DNA of 64,000 nucleotides from Salinibacter sp. 10B (lineage in GTDB: Bacteria > Bacteroidota > Rhodothermia > Rhodothermales > Salinibacteraceae), in assembly GCF_002954405.1 (NCBI RefSeq), contig NZ_MQWC01000004.1, forward strand, positions 2,531,909 through 2,595,908, given 5' to 3'. Under the pieces are notes generated by a model that saw only the letters and a program-made list of their open reading frames with translations, searched no databases and was not told where the DNA came from. The translations under genes and the position numbers were made by a program. Position 1 is the stretch's first letter. Each line of letters opens with the position of its first letter. Shown here one piece after another: positions 28,472-37,795 of this stretch.

Positions 28472-29035
28472 ATGATGGACCGAGCCTCGTTTCTAAAGCA
28501 TTTGGCCTGGGCGTCGGTTGCGCCGATCGCCCTTTCTGCCTGCAGCCGGAGCCGCTCCACCCCCACCCCGTCGGCAGTGGACACTGACACCCTCGACGTG
28601 CACGAGCGGCGTTCCGACATTCTGCCCCTCGACAAGTCCAAAGAGGAGTGGAAGGCAATTCTCGACGACGACGCCTATCGCATCCTGTTCGAGGCCGGCA
28701 CCGAGCCGCGCCGCTCCAGTCCTCTCCTGGAGGAGACGCGCACGGGGACGTATATCTGTGCGGCCTGCTACCTCCCGCTCTTTTCCTCAAAGACGAAGTA
28801 CGAGAGCGGAACGGGTTGGCCCAGCTTTTGGGCGCCGCTGGAGGGGCGCATTGAGACGAAGAAGGACATGAAGCTTGGCTACCCGCGCACGGAGTACCAC
28901 TGCGTGCGGTGCGGCGGGCACCAGGGCCACGTGTTCGAAGATGGGCCGGAGCCGACGGGCCTGCGCTACTGCAACAACGGCCTCGCCCTCAACTTCGTCC
29001 CTCAGTCGGAGGCCCTTCCTGCATTGCGATCATAA
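28472..29035 (+). CDS. msrB: Peptide-methionine (R)-S-oxide reductase, lipoprotein form
   Basis: 187 residues. An N-terminal lipoprotein-type signal (LKHLAWASVAPIALSAC, Cys24) is followed by a short linker and the MsrB domain. Zinc ligands are the pairs C96/C99 (CAAC) and C144/C147 (CVRC); the catalytic Cys is C167 in GLRYCNNG. ESGTGWPSFW and GHVFEDGP are classic MsrB motifs. It repairs oxidised Met in envelope proteins, so it is probably periplasmic and membrane-tethered. Confidence 0.94.
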   Translation: MMDRASFLKHLAWASVAPIALSACSRSRSTPTPSAVDTDTLDVHERRSDILPLDKSKEEWKAILDDDAYRILFEAGTEPRRSSPLLEETRTGTYICAACYLPLFSSKTKYESGTGWPSFWAPLEGRIETKKDMKLGYPRTEYHCVRCGGHQGHVFEDGPEPTGLRYCNNGLALNFVPQSEALPALRS

Positions 29036-29196
29036 CTGCCGTCTGCAGCGGGCGGAATGAGGGGCCTTTCCCTCGTTGGGGGAATATCGTCTGTTCGACC
29101 GGAGTCGAGAACCCTTCTTTTTCTCGCATACCGGCCGAGACCAATGCCGTATAGCATTGCAGAAAACATTCGCTCGAACCAGGTCGGGGGCGCTCC

Positions 29197-29658
29197 TTAG
29201 GCGCTCGTGGGCTCCTCCATCGTTTCGCGTGCGGGTCCGGACGAGGCGCGTCGCCGCGCGTCGAGCGACCAGCGCCCGCCGCCGAACAGGAAGACGAGCC
29301 CGAGCAGAAAGAGCACCAGGGCGGAGAACTCCAGCGACTGGTTGGCCGACAGGAGGCCGTCCTGCCAGTGCACCACGAGTACGGCGCCGGCCAGCACGGG
29401 CAGCTGCACGAGGGCGGCCAGGCGCGTGTAGAGGCCCACGGTGAGAAGCGCGCCCCCGACGAGGTGAGCGGCCGTGACGTAGATCAGAATGCCGGACGTG
29501 GTCAGGGAGGGGGCGGCGCCGGCAGTGAATTGCTGCAGGCCCGTGTCGGTGAGGAGGAGGGCAAGTCCTCGGAAGAAGAGCCCGGCCCCGAGGTACACCC
29601 GAACGGCGTCGAGCACGAGGTGACGGTTGGCGTCGAGGCGGTCGAAGAAGCGGCGCAT
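29197..29658 (-). CDS. DoxX family membrane protein
   Basis: 153 residues from ATG 29658, chosen because it starts the amphipathic MRRFFDRLDANRHLVLDAVRVYLG typical of DoxX; the longer frame adds unlikely sequence. Four membrane helices are predicted (about 15-35, 50-70, 75-95 and 105-128), with LFFRGLALLL and AAHLVGGALLTVGLYTRLAAL resembling DoxX/SURF4-like proteins. The exact function is unknown; relatives are linked to quinone or redox processes. Confidence 0.85.
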   Translation of the reverse strand: MRRFFDRLDANRHLVLDAVRVYLGAGLFFRGLALLLTDTGLQQFTAGAAPSLTTSGILIYVTAAHLVGGALLTVGLYTRLAALVQLPVLAGAVLVVHWQDGLLSANQSLEFSALVLFLLGLVFLFGGGRWSLDARRRASSGPARETMEEPTSA

Positions 29659-29892
29659 GGCGGACCCGAACTGCAAAGAGGAAACGAATGATTGGGACGG
29701 TAAACAGACGGGCCGCACCAGTCGATCCGGGCGGTGCCGCCGTTCAGCGTCCTGTGCACCGGGGGGCGCAACGATCGGCTCTGAGGGCGGTACCGCAGGC
29801 ACAGGGCCGCTCCTTCAATTGTCCTTGCCGCGCAAAGACGCGTCGGAGGCGCGGCGCGGTTCGTCGGCTTGTTCTTCGATTCCCGATTCGAC

Positions 29893-30687
29893 ATGCGGGC
29901 TTTTTCCTTTGTATTGCGCACGGTGGCATGCATCGGCGTGGCGCTGCTACTGTACGGATGCTCCGATGCTACGACTCCTACGGGCCCTGAATCGGGCGAT
30001 GACGAAGGAGGAACGGCGTCGTTCAACAGTGAAGCGGCTCCGGGGGCGTCTGCTCAGGCTTTTCTGGACAATGCCTCGTTTTCGGTACTCAACGTAGAGG
30101 TCGACTACATGGAGGGCTACGAGCCGACCGAAGGAGGCCTCGACAGCCTCAAGACAGCGCTGGCGGACCACCTGAGCAAATCCAGCATCACCATTGAGGC
30201 CCCTACGCGCGTCCCGGCGGCGGGACAGGACAGCTACACCGCCGATGAGGTTCGGGGGCTGGAAGAAGAGCACCGAGACCACTACACGCAGGCGCAGGAC
30301 GATGCTCTCTGGGCGTACATCCTCATTCTCGACGGTACGTTCGACGAAGGAAATGTGGTCGGGATCGCCTACTACAACACGTCCACGGCCTTCTTTGGCA
30401 AGACGATCCGGGAGATTTCGGGCGGGCTGACCCAGCCCTCGCGAGAGAAGGTGGAGGCCACGGTGTTTCGGCACGAATTCGGCCACATCCTGGGACTGGT
30501 GGACAATGGCACGCCGATGCAGGAAGGACACCGAGACGACGGCCACGGTCCGCACTGCACAAACGAGCAGTGTGTGATGTACTATGCTATCGAGACGACC
30601 GACTACTTCGCAAACATCTTCGAGGGCACGGTGCCCGGGTTCGAGCAGTTCTGCACGGCGGACATGGCAGCGCAGGATGGGAAGTAA
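29893..30687 (+). CDS. Metzincin-like zinc metalloprotease lipoprotein
   Basis: 264 residues from ATG 29893. It has a lipoprotein signal (FSFVLRTVACIGVALLLYGC), an acidic linker, then a protease domain. The active-site motif is HEFGHILGLVD (HExxHxxGxxD), and CVMYYAIE downstream is a plausible Met-turn. An Asp as third zinc ligand is the arrangement of snapalysin-type metzincins; most others use His. A His/Asp/Cys-rich segment (GHRDDGHGPHC) lies between the two motifs. Probably anchored outside the inner membrane or on the outer membrane. The substrate is unknown. Confidence 0.82.
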   Translation: MRAFSFVLRTVACIGVALLLYGCSDATTPTGPESGDDEGGTASFNSEAAPGASAQAFLDNASFSVLNVEVDYMEGYEPTEGGLDSLKTALADHLSKSSITIEAPTRVPAAGQDSYTADEVRGLEEEHRDHYTQAQDDALWAYILILDGTFDEGNVVGIAYYNTSTAFFGKTIREISGGLTQPSREKVEATVFRHEFGHILGLVDNGTPMQEGHRDDGHGPHCTNEQCVMYYAIETTDYFANIFEGTVPGFEQFCTADMAAQDGK

Positions 30688-30784
30688 ACTCGAATGAGGG
30701 GCATTCTGAGCGGAAGGGGGGACGCTGCCGCTGGAGGCAAGGGGGACGCAGCCCTCCCTTCCCGAGGTCGTAATCGGGCGCGGA

Positions 30785-33700
30785 TCAGCGGGCGGGAGTC
30801 TCCACGCTGTCCCGGAGCATTTTCTGAACGGCCGTCGCCCCGTCTTCCAGAAAGTAGATCTTCCGGTCCTCGAAAGCTGCCCGGGTGTCGAGGGCCTGCT
30901 TTTCCTTGAGGACGTGGAAGTTGGTGACCGACGCGATGAAGCTGTGCAACCGAATGTCGTCCCGGCTCGCCCGAGCATTGAGGGTCTCCTGGTAGTCCTC
31001 GATGTTCTGACAAAACTGGACTTTCGGCTCCACATCGATATTCCCGACGCCGACGTCCAGGCCCTTCGGGTCGACGAAGATGATGTGCTGGAGGGGAGCG
31101 TCCAGCAGCCACAGAATGAAGTCGGGGAAGAATCGTCCGCCATTCTGCATCTGAAAGCCGACGCCCGTTCCCCGCGTCTGATTGCGCAAGACGTAGAGCT
31201 TTCGGTTCTCGCCCATAAACTCGCGTCCCTGCGCGCTTCCGAGAAACGAGCGGAAGTGCTCAATAAATTGTGTTTCCCCCGCATTCAGGGCTGGAGGACT
31301 GTACTGAACCGGCTCGTCCTGCGTGACGAGCGGATGATAGAGGTGCTTGTCGAAGTAGACCCGATCTGGTTTCCCACTCTCCTCCGTGTACAGGTGTTCG
31401 TCGCCCCTAAAGAGGATTTCTTCCTGATCGCCGGACTCCACCCTTTCCAGTCGATCAAGAAGCTCGTTCAAGAACGCGTCAGCGGACTCTTCTACTCGGG
31501 CCTCAACGACCTCAATCAAGTTGTCGTCCTCTTCGTTGAGCTCCTCGTATTGCAGAGTTTCGCGTTTCCACTCCTGCTTTTGGCTGGAGTAGTACTCTGT
31601 AATGTACGTTCGCAGGATGCGGAGGACAATGGACTCAATGCGGCCCAACTCATCGAACCGAGTGCATTCGAGCATCTCTACGGGACAGTACAGGTCGTAC
31701 TGCTCCGTTTCGATCACCCGTTTTAGGACGTCTTGCCCGAACGTGAGGTTCGTATACCCTTCCTTCTCCCGGTACCGCCAGAGGGTTCGGTAGATGCGAG
31801 GCCAGTCGAGCAATGCAATGAGGTCGGAGCCGATCGTGCGGCGCTCTTCGGTGTCCGACGAGGTCCCGGCTGGGGCTCCATCGCTCAGATCGCTGGTCCC
31901 GTTCGTGGAGGAGAGGACCTCGATCTTTCGGGTCAAGTCGATCTCCGGCGTGATGTCGCTTGAATCGACCACCTCCGGTGTGAGTGTGAGGTCCTCCACG
32001 TCCTCGAACGATTCCGTCTCGCTCGGGCGGAGAAGCTGAAGGCCGGCGCCACTGAACCGGTCGTCGACCTGCGTTTCAAACCGGACGATCTCTCGATCGT
32101 CCGTCTCAATCCCTTCATCTGCGAGGTAGTCGCGGAAGTCCGCCATGTAGTCGGCCCGGACCCCGAAAATGTTTAGCGTTTCGAGGGTCGGAAGGTGGCG
32201 CGGGTGCGACCCTTCCAGGACACTAGAGCGCTTCAAGCTCCGATCCTTCCCGAGAAGACGGACGCCCCGTCCAAACAGCTGGATAATCTGCGGGCCTTCG
32301 CCCCGCCCGATGTTCATGAGGCCCATCGTGGAGACGCGCCAGCTGCTCCACCCTTCGATAAACTTCTTCGCGCCTAAAAGGACATTGATGTCCGACCGGC
32401 TCTGGTTGATGCGCTTGAAGAGCGACCCTTCAAACTCCGATTCTTCGATCCCGATCTTCGGGAATTCCTCTTCGGTCAGATTGAGGAAGCCCCGCTTGTT
32501 GCCCACGTCAATGACCCCGAAGAATTGATCGGAATCCCCCGCCCGGAGCCCGATCTCTCCGTCGGTATTTTTGAGGTCAGAAAGGCGAAGGCCCGTGCCA
32601 CCGGACGCGTGAAACAGCCGATCGCGGAGATCTCCTAGAATGTCCTCCGCGCTGCACCCCGTCGAACGAAGAACGTCAAATTCGTCGGCGAACAGATCTT
32701 GCCCGGCAATTTCCAGCGTACCCTCGTCCGACAGCAAGTCTCGGACCGCACGGGTGGCCCAGTCGGTGTCCGTAAGCACACGGTTGAGGAATGCGACGAG
32801 ACGCTGAATGTCCGTCACGCTCCGGCGATCGTTCGTGCTCAGGTCCGAGACATTTCGTCCGCCCGTGACGCTGTGTCCGATAAACATGAGAAGGGGTTTC
32901 CGGAGGTTGTACTCCTCGCGGAGGCGCCGCTCATCCCGGTTGAACACCACCTGCTGTTCGTAAAATGTGAGCAGGTTGGCCAACAGATACCGATTGGTCA
33001 GGTCGTCGTCCTCTTCCAATGCCTCATCGGCGTTGGTGTCGAGGTTGAGGATGTTGTAGTCCTTTCCGTATCCGTCTTCGTAGAAGCGCTGATACGAGTA
33101 GTCAAACAGGATCGACGTGCCGTATTCGTCCTTCACGGAGGCGGGCGTCGATCCGCTGACGGCCTGTCCGAACGTGGCGCTGTACTCGAAGGTGAAGCCG
33201 CCGTCTGCGAGTCGTGACCGGAGGTCCCGCCACGTCCCGGCGGTTGAGCTCGCGCCCTTGTGCCCCTCGTCGACGAACACCAGGTTGTTGCCCTCGAAAG
33301 CGTCGACCTCCACCCGCACGCCCTCGTCGGTCTTCTCGTTCACGAGCTTGGAGATCTCAAGGACCTTCACGTGTTCCGGCGGTACGGATTGGCCTTCCTC
33401 TACGAGGTCCAGGTAGTACCGGCAGCCGATGCCGCTCCGGCGCAGCTCGGCCATGTGCTGGTCCGTGAGTCCCTCGTTCGGCGTCACGAGAAGGATGTGG
33501 TCGATCGCGTCGCCAAAGTGGTGCCGATACTGATAGTAGTGCAGGTGCATGAGGAGCGTCTTTCCGCTCCCAGTGGCCATCCAGAGGGCAATCTTGTTGA
33601 GCTGGCCGGGGTCCACCGTCGGGTACGTGATGTACGTCCGGTCCTCATTCTGACGGGCGGCAAACTCGTTGATCGATGCGGCCAGGCCCTTCGCATCGTG

Positions 33701-34048
33701 CTTCAGGCGGTGCAGGTAGTGCTCGGTCATCAGCCCCGCCAGGTGCTGGAAGTAGCGCCAGGTAATGCTCTCGTCCCGCCGCTCGTTGATCGAAGCGGTG
33801 TGCTCGCGAAGCCGCTCGTCGTACCGGACGAGCTGCGCGTCGCTCAGTCGGATCCCTTCACGCTGTTGCAGTGCCTTGACGAGGTGAGAGGTCCCGTCCT
33901 GATGGAATCCCTCCTTGGTCTGTCGCAGGCGTTCGTGATACCGCTGGATTGCGCTCGTATCCTCCGGGTCAGCCACCCCGAAGAGGTTTCGGAAGTACGC
34001 CGCAAGGACGAGCCGCTTCTGGAATTTGCTAAAGGAGTCGGAGGGCAT
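30785..34048 (-). CDS. Type III restriction enzyme subunit (DEAD-like helicase-nuclease)
   Basis: 1087 residues. An N-terminal region of about 150 residues precedes the helicase core: Walker A ATGSGKT at 158-164, Walker B VDEGH at 259-263, and further helicase motifs including QIIQLFGRGVRLLG (motif VI-like). The C-terminus has a PD-(D/E)xK nuclease signature: FPDFILWLLD at about 973 and FVDPKGLDVG with DPK at 993-995. It is encoded 57 bp downstream of the methyltransferase on the same strand, so together they form a complete restriction-modification operon. Cleavage would need ATP and two opposed unmodified sites if it behaves like classical type III enzymes. Confidence 0.9.
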   Translation of the reverse strand: MPSDSFSKFQKRLVLAAYFRNLFGVADPEDTSAIQRYHERLRQTKEGFHQDGTSHLVKALQQREGIRLSDAQLVRYDERLREHTASINERRDESITWRYFQHLAGLMTEHYLHRLKHDAKGLAASINEFAARQNEDRTYITYPTVDPGQLNKIALWMATGSGKTLLMHLHYYQYRHHFGDAIDHILLVTPNEGLTDQHMAELRRSGIGCRYYLDLVEEGQSVPPEHVKVLEISKLVNEKTDEGVRVEVDAFEGNNLVFVDEGHKGASSTAGTWRDLRSRLADGGFTFEYSATFGQAVSGSTPASVKDEYGTSILFDYSYQRFYEDGYGKDYNILNLDTNADEALEEDDDLTNRYLLANLLTFYEQQVVFNRDERRLREEYNLRKPLLMFIGHSVTGGRNVSDLSTNDRRSVTDIQRLVAFLNRVLTDTDWATRAVRDLLSDEGTLEIAGQDLFADEFDVLRSTGCSAEDILGDLRDRLFHASGGTGLRLSDLKNTDGEIGLRAGDSDQFFGVIDVGNKRGFLNLTEEEFPKIGIEESEFEGSLFKRINQSRSDINVLLGAKKFIEGWSSWRVSTMGLMNIGRGEGPQIIQLFGRGVRLLGKDRSLKRSSVLEGSHPRHLPTLETLNIFGVRADYMADFRDYLADEGIETDDREIVRFETQVDDRFSGAGLQLLRPSETESFEDVEDLTLTPEVVDSSDITPEIDLTRKIEVLSSTNGTSDLSDGAPAGTSSDTEERRTIGSDLIALLDWPRIYRTLWRYREKEGYTNLTFGQDVLKRVIETEQYDLYCPVEMLECTRFDELGRIESIVLRILRTYITEYYSSQKQEWKRETLQYEELNEEDDNLIEVVEARVEESADAFLNELLDRLERVESGDQEEILFRGDEHLYTEESGKPDRVYFDKHLYHPLVTQDEPVQYSPPALNAGETQFIEHFRSFLGSAQGREFMGENRKLYVLRNQTRGTGVGFQMQNGGRFFPDFILWLLDAPLQHIIFVDPKGLDVGVGNIDVEPKVQFCQNIEDYQETLNARASRDDIRLHSFIASVTNFHVLKEKQALDTRAAFEDRKIYFLEDGATAVQKMLRDSVETPAR

Positions 34049-34105
34049 CTCGGCATGTGGGCGTAGAGAGCGTGGGCGCGGGAGCGAAGAAGGAGCAGGA
34101 GAGGG

Positions 34106-37100
34106 TTATCCCGCGGCGGGGTCCATGCGGCGTTTGAATTCAATTTCGAGGGGCTCGGCCTTGCCGTAGATGTGACTCGGGCCGTTCACGTATACTGCAT
34201 CGAACGGACCGTCCGGCAGCGTGTCGGCCGCCCACGTCTTTTCGGCGTCCAGGTTCAGATCCGCTTGGTTGCGCCACACGACCATAACGGTGTCAATAGA
34301 CTGTTTCTTTTCGACACTGCCGGTGAGCACCACGTAGCGGCGGTCCTGGTGTTCGTAGACGCGGCGTGCGTCGACGTCCAGACCGATCAGATAGTTGAAC
34401 GTCGCCTCCAGGTCCACCTCGCGGGCGGAGGGACTTTCCATGCCGTGCTGGATCTGTAGCGTGTAGTCGAACGGACGCTTGAAGGCGTCGGGTTGGAGCA
34501 ACGTTTGACTTCCAGCAGCTTCGGTGGGAAGGAGGTACCGGAGGGTGTAGTCCTCAAACTGGTCGGTCAGAGACCGCTGGACATCTGGGGACGAAAGCTG
34601 GATGTTGTTGAGGGCATCCTCGTAGGATTCCAGCCGGTGGTATTGGAGGACGTGGCTTCGGCCCGATGTGTCCTGGGGGATTCCCTCTTTCCAGTTGTCG
34701 CTGAACGCGGCTTTCTTCAGGCGAGGGAGGAGGAGCGTGTCGAAGTAATCACCCATTTCCACGAGCACGTACGAGTTGTCGCCGCCGTGTTCGTCGTCGA
34801 GCCGCATGAGCGAGTGCGCCGTCGTCCCGCTGCCCGCAAAGTAGTCGACGACCGTGTGCCCGCTCTCAGACGTATCGATGGACACGTCCAGACAGTCCTC
34901 GACGGTGTGAATCGATTTCGGGAAGACTGGGTCGTCCGGCATGTTTTCTTTTCCCATTATGCCGGACAGGAGGCGCGAACCGTGTGTGCCGGCATCATAG
35001 CGAGCACCCGACCAAACTGTTCGCGGCGTTTCCCGAGATCGGGCAATCTCGATTTCCATATTGCCCCGGATCTCACGTACACGCACCGTGTCGATTACGT
35101 CGCGAAGCGAGTCGGCCTTATAGCGCCACTTCCGTTCCACCCCTTCTTGATCGATCGGCCAGACTTTCTTTTTGCCCGAATCTGTCTCCTCGACCCGACG
35201 ATCCGGGTGAAAATCGTCGGGCGGCACGTCCCCCAACTCTTCAATCTCCCCGTTCTTAACTATGATGGGGTAGAAGCAATTCCGTCCATCCTCGCGACGG
35301 GATTCACCGCCCCAGTTTCGGAGGTTCGAGTACTCCCACTTCTCTTCGTCGATCTGCTGTTGACGGATGTGGCGTCCCTCCTGGGGGAAAAGGAAGTACG
35401 CGTACTCGTGGGTGTAGGAAAAATTGTCCCCTTGGATGCCCCGGGGGTTGTGCTCCACCGTCACACACGTCTGATCTCGGCCCGGGAAGGCGCGGCGAAG
35501 GAGCAGCCCGAGGCGCTCTTGTTCGTTGTCGTCAATGGCGACGATGGTAATCCCATCATTCGTCAGTAGCTCTCGACCTGCCCGGAGGCGGTCGTTCATC
35601 ATCGAGAGCCAGGAGGAGTGCTTGTAGGCATTCTTGTAGAGGATCTCGGTTGACTGCGAGTTGTAGGGAGGGTCAATATACACGCAGTCGACCCGGTTGC
35701 GGAATCGCTCTTCCAGAAGGTTGAGGGCCTGGAAATTCTCGCCCTGGACACACAGGCCGTCTACGGCCTCGGTGAGGCCGCCGTCGGTTACGTCTGACAG
35801 ATGCGCCAGCAGGCGGTCTTCAAATTCTTGATCGAAGTGCCGCGTGTCGATCACAGCGTGTGGATGGGTCTCCACGAAGGCGGGCGTGAAATCGCCATCC
35901 TCGTAGCCCTGCGTAAACAGGCCGCCCTCCCACTCCTCTACGGCGTACAGCTCGCGCCACTCATCACACTGGTCGTCGTTGTCGAGGATCGTGTCGTGGA
36001 GCCCGTCCGGCACGTGGTCAAGAGTGACGCAATAGCCGGTGTCGACCACGAATTTCTTCTTCTCGAAGAGCCGCTTCTGGAAGTCCTCGATCTGAGCGAG
36101 GAACGTAATGATACGATCACCGATCTTTTCCACCGCTTTCGCCCGCCCAATCTGATGGTCCCGGCTATGATCGGAGGCGTCCAGTAAATTTTTAGGCTCA
36201 AGAACCTCGTTTTGAAGGAAGAAATCGAGTTGATCTCGGAGGAATCCCTCCAGATCCTTGTGTACGAAATAGTCCGCCGTATGACGGGCTGTAAACCGAT
36301 TGAGGTGACGGAGTAAAGGGCTGCGGTCAGCACCGTCTTCAGGCTCCTGAAGCTTCGCTAGAAGCCCTGCGTCGTCGATCGAGTCGAGAAGCTGTTCCGC
36401 CGTTGCACGGACAATCGTCTTTCGATCACTGGTTTTTCGGCTCTTGCCCGTGGCCTCATTGTAGACGGAAAGAAGGTGCTCATCTTCCTTCTCAGTCAAC
36501 GGGCGATACGAGAAGCGGATCACGCACGCCCCCGATTCAGCACCGGCCTCGATGGGGGAAGAGCCCTCCAACACGAAGTGCTGAGCATCGCCTGCTTTGA
36601 CGTTATCCTGCGGCACATCCGCATCCACCAATTTGAAGTGCACGTCGACCCCTCGGGTGTGGAACCGGTAGTCCCGGAAGTGCTCGGTGGTTTTGACGTA
36701 GTACTGGTCGCGGTTGGCCCAATGGAGGACGACCTCTTCGCCGTCGTACGGGACATAGTACGTCGAATCGCGGCTCGAAAACCGCCGCTGGGCAACGAAG
36801 TCTCCCTCATCGTAGTATCGTCGAAAGAAGCGAGTGAGGTCGTCGTACACCCGCCGCTTGGTCTCTGCAGTGAGGGACGCGTCCGCTAGCGCTTCCCGCG
36901 CTTCGGCGTACTCCTCCGCAACGTCCAGATTCTGATACTCCTCCCTGACGGATCCATCGGGCTTGATAGCGTCGTCAGAAAGGGACTCGCGTACTTCCTT
37001 TTCGGCCTCTGCAACAGCTTGTCGGAGCTCCTCGGTCTTCCGGTCCTCGAAGGCCTCCAGTTCGTGCTGCACCCCTTCAACGAGATCCTCTTCGATGAAC

Positions 37101-37252
37101 TGATTGATTTCGTCACGCTTTTCGTTCAGGATCCGGTAGACCCCGAAATCGAGGTCGGCAACGTCGAATTGAAAAAGGTCACGCAGGAGGGATTTGAAGT
37201 CTTCCAGCTCGTCTGAGACGTGCATTCGGAACCGGGGCGGTGGGACTGGCAT
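34106..37252 (-). CDS. Type III-like adenine-specific DNA methyltransferase (Mod)
   Basis: 1048 residues; an internal ATG at 37225 is an alternative start. Motif IV DPPYNSQ at 527-533 precedes motif I YFAGSGTT at about 804-811, the beta-class order of type III Mod proteins. It is much longer than classical Mods (about 600-650), with a 500-residue N-terminal region (beginning FKSLLRDLFQFDVADLDFGVYRI) that is charged and partly coiled-coil. Target recognition probably lies between the motifs. It starts about 280 bp from the tRNA-Val gene on the same strand. Confidence 0.9.
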   Translation of the reverse strand: MPVPPPRFRMHVSDELEDFKSLLRDLFQFDVADLDFGVYRILNEKRDEINQFIEEDLVEGVQHELEAFEDRKTEELRQAVAEAEKEVRESLSDDAIKPDGSVREEYQNLDVAEEYAEAREALADASLTAETKRRVYDDLTRFFRRYYDEGDFVAQRRFSSRDSTYYVPYDGEEVVLHWANRDQYYVKTTEHFRDYRFHTRGVDVHFKLVDADVPQDNVKAGDAQHFVLEGSSPIEAGAESGACVIRFSYRPLTEKEDEHLLSVYNEATGKSRKTSDRKTIVRATAEQLLDSIDDAGLLAKLQEPEDGADRSPLLRHLNRFTARHTADYFVHKDLEGFLRDQLDFFLQNEVLEPKNLLDASDHSRDHQIGRAKAVEKIGDRIITFLAQIEDFQKRLFEKKKFVVDTGYCVTLDHVPDGLHDTILDNDDQCDEWRELYAVEEWEGGLFTQGYEDGDFTPAFVETHPHAVIDTRHFDQEFEDRLLAHLSDVTDGGLTEAVDGLCVQGENFQALNLLEERFRNRVDCVYIDPPYNSQSTEILYKNAYKHSSWLSMMNDRLRAGRELLTNDGITIVAIDDNEQERLGLLLRRAFPGRDQTCVTVEHNPRGIQGDNFSYTHEYAYFLFPQEGRHIRQQQIDEEKWEYSNLRNWGGESRREDGRNCFYPIIVKNGEIEELGDVPPDDFHPDRRVEETDSGKKKVWPIDQEGVERKWRYKADSLRDVIDTVRVREIRGNMEIEIARSRETPRTVWSGARYDAGTHGSRLLSGIMGKENMPDDPVFPKSIHTVEDCLDVSIDTSESGHTVVDYFAGSGTTAHSLMRLDDEHGGDNSYVLVEMGDYFDTLLLPRLKKAAFSDNWKEGIPQDTSGRSHVLQYHRLESYEDALNNIQLSSPDVQRSLTDQFEDYTLRYLLPTEAAGSQTLLQPDAFKRPFDYTLQIQHGMESPSAREVDLEATFNYLIGLDVDARRVYEHQDRRYVVLTGSVEKKQSIDTVMVVWRNQADLNLDAEKTWAADTLPDGPFDAVYVNGPSHIYGKAEPLEIEFKRRMDPAAG

Positions 37253-37498
37253 CGACTGTCGGGCAAGATAACAAGGAAGGCCCGAGATCGAAACAAATAG
37301 CAGGTCGTGGTCGGGGAAAGAGACCTACCGTTGATCAGCGTTCCGAAGAGGGGAGAGTCATCCCGCCGGAGCGAGGGGCTACGGAGGACAACTGGCCTTG
37401 GAAGGGAGGTCGAGACCCGCTTGAGGGGGTGCTGAGAATGGCTGGTCTGACGTGCGGGAACTGTGCTCCGTCAGCCAAAGAAAATGCAAATACGCAAA

Positions 37499-37515
37499 CC
37501 CCTGCTGAGCAGGGG
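37499..37515 (-). terminator. Hairpin downstream of tRNA-Val
   Basis: CCCCTGCTgAGCAGGGG, a near-perfect dyad 19 bp beyond the tRNA 3' end. On the minus strand it is followed by TTTGCGTATTTGC. A plausible terminator of the tRNA transcript. Confidence 0.5.
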
Positions 37516-37533
37516 CTTACGAGGGAAGGGGAG

Positions 37534-37607
37534 TGGGCGGTGCTGGATTTGAACCAGCGACTTCCTGCTTGTAAGGCAGGTGCTCTAAACCGCTGAGCTA
37601 ACCGCCC
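37534..37607 (-). tRNA. tRNA-Val (UAC anticodon)
   Basis: Read on the minus strand: acceptor GGGCGGT, D arm TTAGCTCAGCGGTTTAGAGC, anticodon stem-loop CCTGC-CTTACAA-GCAGG with anticodon TAC, T arm GCTGG-TTCAAAT-CCAGC, acceptor ACCGCCC and discriminator A. All stems pair. The 3' CCA is not encoded. It lies on the same strand as tRNA-Gly, 115 bp apart, with repeat C between them. Confidence 0.96.
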
Positions 37608-37614
37608 CGGCAAT

Positions 37615-37717
37615 GGCGAGTGTCGAAGTGCGAATTTCGAATGAGACGAGTGGGATCGAGAATGGCAGCCGGGGTTGGCCGATCATTCGCCACTCGCACT
37701 TCCGAATTCGACACTGG
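37615..37717. repeat. Heptad-built inverted repeat C
   Basis: The left arm, 37615-37644, contains GAGTGTC GAAGTGC GAATTTC GAATGA. The right arm, 37683-37717, in reverse complement contains GTGTC GAATTCG GAAGTGC GAGTGGC GAATGAT. The same 7-mer family as repeat B is used in a different order. It lies between the two tRNA genes. Confidence 0.75.
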
Positions 37718-37722
37718 AAAAG

Positions 37723-37795
37723 AGCGGGAGACGGGGATCGAACCCGCGACCTTCAGCATGGGAAGCTGATGCTCTGCCAACTGAGCTACTCCCGC
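37723..37795 (-). tRNA. tRNA-Gly (CCC anticodon)
   Basis: Minus strand: acceptor GCGGGAG, D arm with AGCTCAGTTGGCAGAGC, anticodon loop TTCCCAT (anticodon CCC) on a TCAGC/GCTGA stem, T arm CGGG-TTCGATC-CCCG, acceptor CTCCCGC and discriminator T. U73 is usual for bacterial tRNA-Gly. No encoded CCA. Confidence 0.95.

Noticed and set aside
30690-30784. att-like copy of the tRNA-Val 3' end at the far side of the restriction system
   Set aside because: I looked for the GGTTCAAATCC-type sequence and found none, so tRNA-targeted integration is unsupported.
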